NCBI RefSeq assembly: GCF_014695915.1
Contig: NZ_JACJPF010000044.1
Location: 124,001 to 188,000, forward strand
DNA from: Trichocoleus sp. FACHB-40
GTDB lineage: Bacteria; Cyanobacteriota; Cyanobacteriia; Cyanobacteriales; FACHB-T130
DNA length: 64,000 nt
Direction: 5' to 3'
Positions 63,240 to 64,000 of the stretch are shown here, one piece after another. Made by a program: the position numbers and the translations under genes. The notes under the pieces are model-generated. The model did no database searches. It saw only the letters and a program-made list of their open reading frames with translations, and had not been told where the DNA came from. Position 1 is the stretch's first letter, and each line of letters begins with the position of its first letter.

Positions 63240-64000
63240 TTAGGCTGAATTGTGCATAGGCAGTTTGACGGTAAAAGTGCTGCCTTTGCCCAATTTGCTC
63301 TCAACGTGTATGCTGCCGTTGTGGGCAGTAGCGATCGCTAGCGCAATCGGCAATCCCAAGCCAGAACCGCCACTATTTCGGGAGCGATCGCTATTCACGC
63401 GATAGAATCGGTTAAAAATCAGCTTTTGTTGTTGCGCTGTAATGCCGATGCCTGTATCTTTTATGTGAATCAGCGCAGTGCGATCGCTACTTTCTAAAGT
63501 AACCATCACCTCTTCCCCGACAGGCGTGTATTGAATAGCGTTAATAACTAAGTTACAAAGCAGACGATACAGCTGTTCCTCGTCACCATTGACATACAAA
63601 GGCTCGCCTACATTGCCGTTGTCAGCCATAAGATTAACATCAGATGCGATCGCCAGTGCTGCCAATTCTTCTGTCACATCACTGACTAAATCGTTGAGAC
63701 AGGTGAGACTAACTTTTATAGGCGAAACCTGCTGATCCATGCGAGATAATAACAACAAATCCTTAACAAGTTCAGATAGGCGGTGATTCTGACGCTCAAG
63801 AGTTTTCAGGGTGTCTCTCGCCTCTTTTCCACTTAGTTTATTTATTCTCAATGAAGATTCTACCGTCGCTTGAATTGCAGCTAGAGGTGTCCGCAACTCG
63901 TGGGCAGCATCCGCTGTAAATTGTTGAATTTGGCGATAAGATTGGTAAATTGGTTGCATCGCTAGTCCAGCCAACAACCAACTAGAACTGCCGACCAAAA
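63240..64000 (-). CDS. Two-component sensor histidine kinase, N-terminus beyond the right edge
   Basis: The last about 253 residues are present. A membrane segment (SSWLLAGLAMQPIYQS) leads to HisKA with the phospho-His in FTADAAHELRTPLAAIQATV, then HATPase motifs: LLCNLVINAIQYTPVG, IHIKDTGIGITAQQQ and NSGGSGLGLPIALAIATAHN. The pattern resembles membrane kinases such as RppB/NrsS next to metal-efflux genes. Given the adjacent RND genes on the same strand, it likely senses metal or envelope redox state (inference). Its response regulator would be outside the window. Confidence 0.88.
   Translation of the reverse strand, partial: LVGSSSWLLAGLAMQPIYQSYRQIQQFTADAAHELRTPLAAIQATVESSLRINKLSGKEARDTLKTLERQNHRLSELVKDLLLLSRMDQQVSPIKVSLTCLNDLVSDVTEELAALAIASDVNLMADNGNVGEPLYVNGDEEQLYRLLCNLVINAIQYTPVGEEVMVTLESSDRTALIHIKDTGIGITAQQQKLIFNRFYRVNSDRSRNSGGSGLGLPIALAIATAHNGSIHVESKLGKGSTFTVKLPMHNSA

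Noticed and set aside
1-64000. tRNA, rRNA, insertion sequence or prophage genes
   Set aside because: No T-loop-like sequence in a cloverleaf context, no rRNA-like stretch and no transposase or phage domain was found by reading; a tRNAscan or Rfam run could still reveal short RNAs.

Overview
The window is chromosomal DNA from a cyanobacterium, probably filamentous or otherwise morphologically complex. The evidence is the photosynthesis gene content (psbV, psbV2, petE, petJ, a GUN4-domain protein, a CrtO-type ketolase, the cyanobacterial/plastid ribosomal protein PSRP-3), very frequent HIP1 octamers (GCGATCGC), and several families of heptanucleotide tandem repeats (STRR type, e.g. CCCCAGT/CCCCAAT, AATTAGC, GACTAAT, GAGTTGA) between genes. 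No rRNA, tRNA, CRISPR array, transposase or phage gene was recognised by eye.

Layout. 0-17 kb: the 3' end of a HAD-like hydrolase gene lies off the left edge; then PSRP-3, a 1099-residue phytochrome-like histidine kinase, a NADAR N-glycosidase, a TPR lipoprotein, a geranylgeranyl-reductase-family flavoprotein, a pyrH-frr operon, a thioredoxin-like protein, a truncated agmatinase, an alpha/beta hydrolase, an LCP-family cell-wall ligase, and a serpin plus subtilase group. 17-26 kb: rpe, a WD40 protein with almost identical blades, a decayed DUF4258/DUF2283 pair, small stress-type genes (a helical protein, a lipoprotein, CsbD), a short-repeat protein, uvrB, Uma2 and a divergent carbamoyltransferase. 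26.8-34.8 kb: an exopolysaccharide/cyanoexosortase B locus (HpsE-like glycosyltransferase, DegT aminotransferase, exosortase and its partner, polysaccharide export protein, Wzc/GumC-like protein). 34.8-39.5 kb: rhomboid, petJ, petE, psbV2, psbV, a small conserved protein, accD and a DUF2007 protein. 39.9-46.3 kb: a decayed hicBA pair, a transketolase/phosphoketolase-like enzyme and a three-gene partner-switching module (kinase, phosphatase, STAS). 46.6-56 kb: crtO, an FHA-PAS-GGDEF-EAL protein, a histidine kinase whose upstream PAS region is a pseudogene, and a saccharopine-dehydrogenase-like gene. 56-64 kb: a heavy-metal RND efflux set (lipoprotein, CusA-like pump, CusB-like adaptor) and an incomplete sensor kinase, split by a GUN4-domain gene and a Uma2 gene.

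How it fits together. petJ/petE/psbV2/psbV are soluble redox carriers and PSII extrinsic cytochromes in one same-strand group. The EPS genes form a co-directional series from chain synthesis to export, with membrane protein sorting embedded in it. The RND genes plus the adjacent kinase look like a metal-responsive efflux unit.

Most notable: (1) the 832-4131 kinase joins a PAS-less (knotless) phytochrome front end to a DXCF-type cyanobacteriochrome GAF and a second GAF with His at the DXCF cysteine position; (2) PsbV2 keeps a Cys at the expected second haem-ligand position; (3) two toxin-antitoxin-like pairs and one sensor kinase are visibly decaying; (4) an STRR repeat sits in frame inside the RND pump gene; (5) a serpin lies next to a subtilase with Glu where the catalytic Asp is expected; (6) a protein built of 18-19-residue repeats that I cannot place in a family. 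All calls come from reading the sequence; no database search was run.
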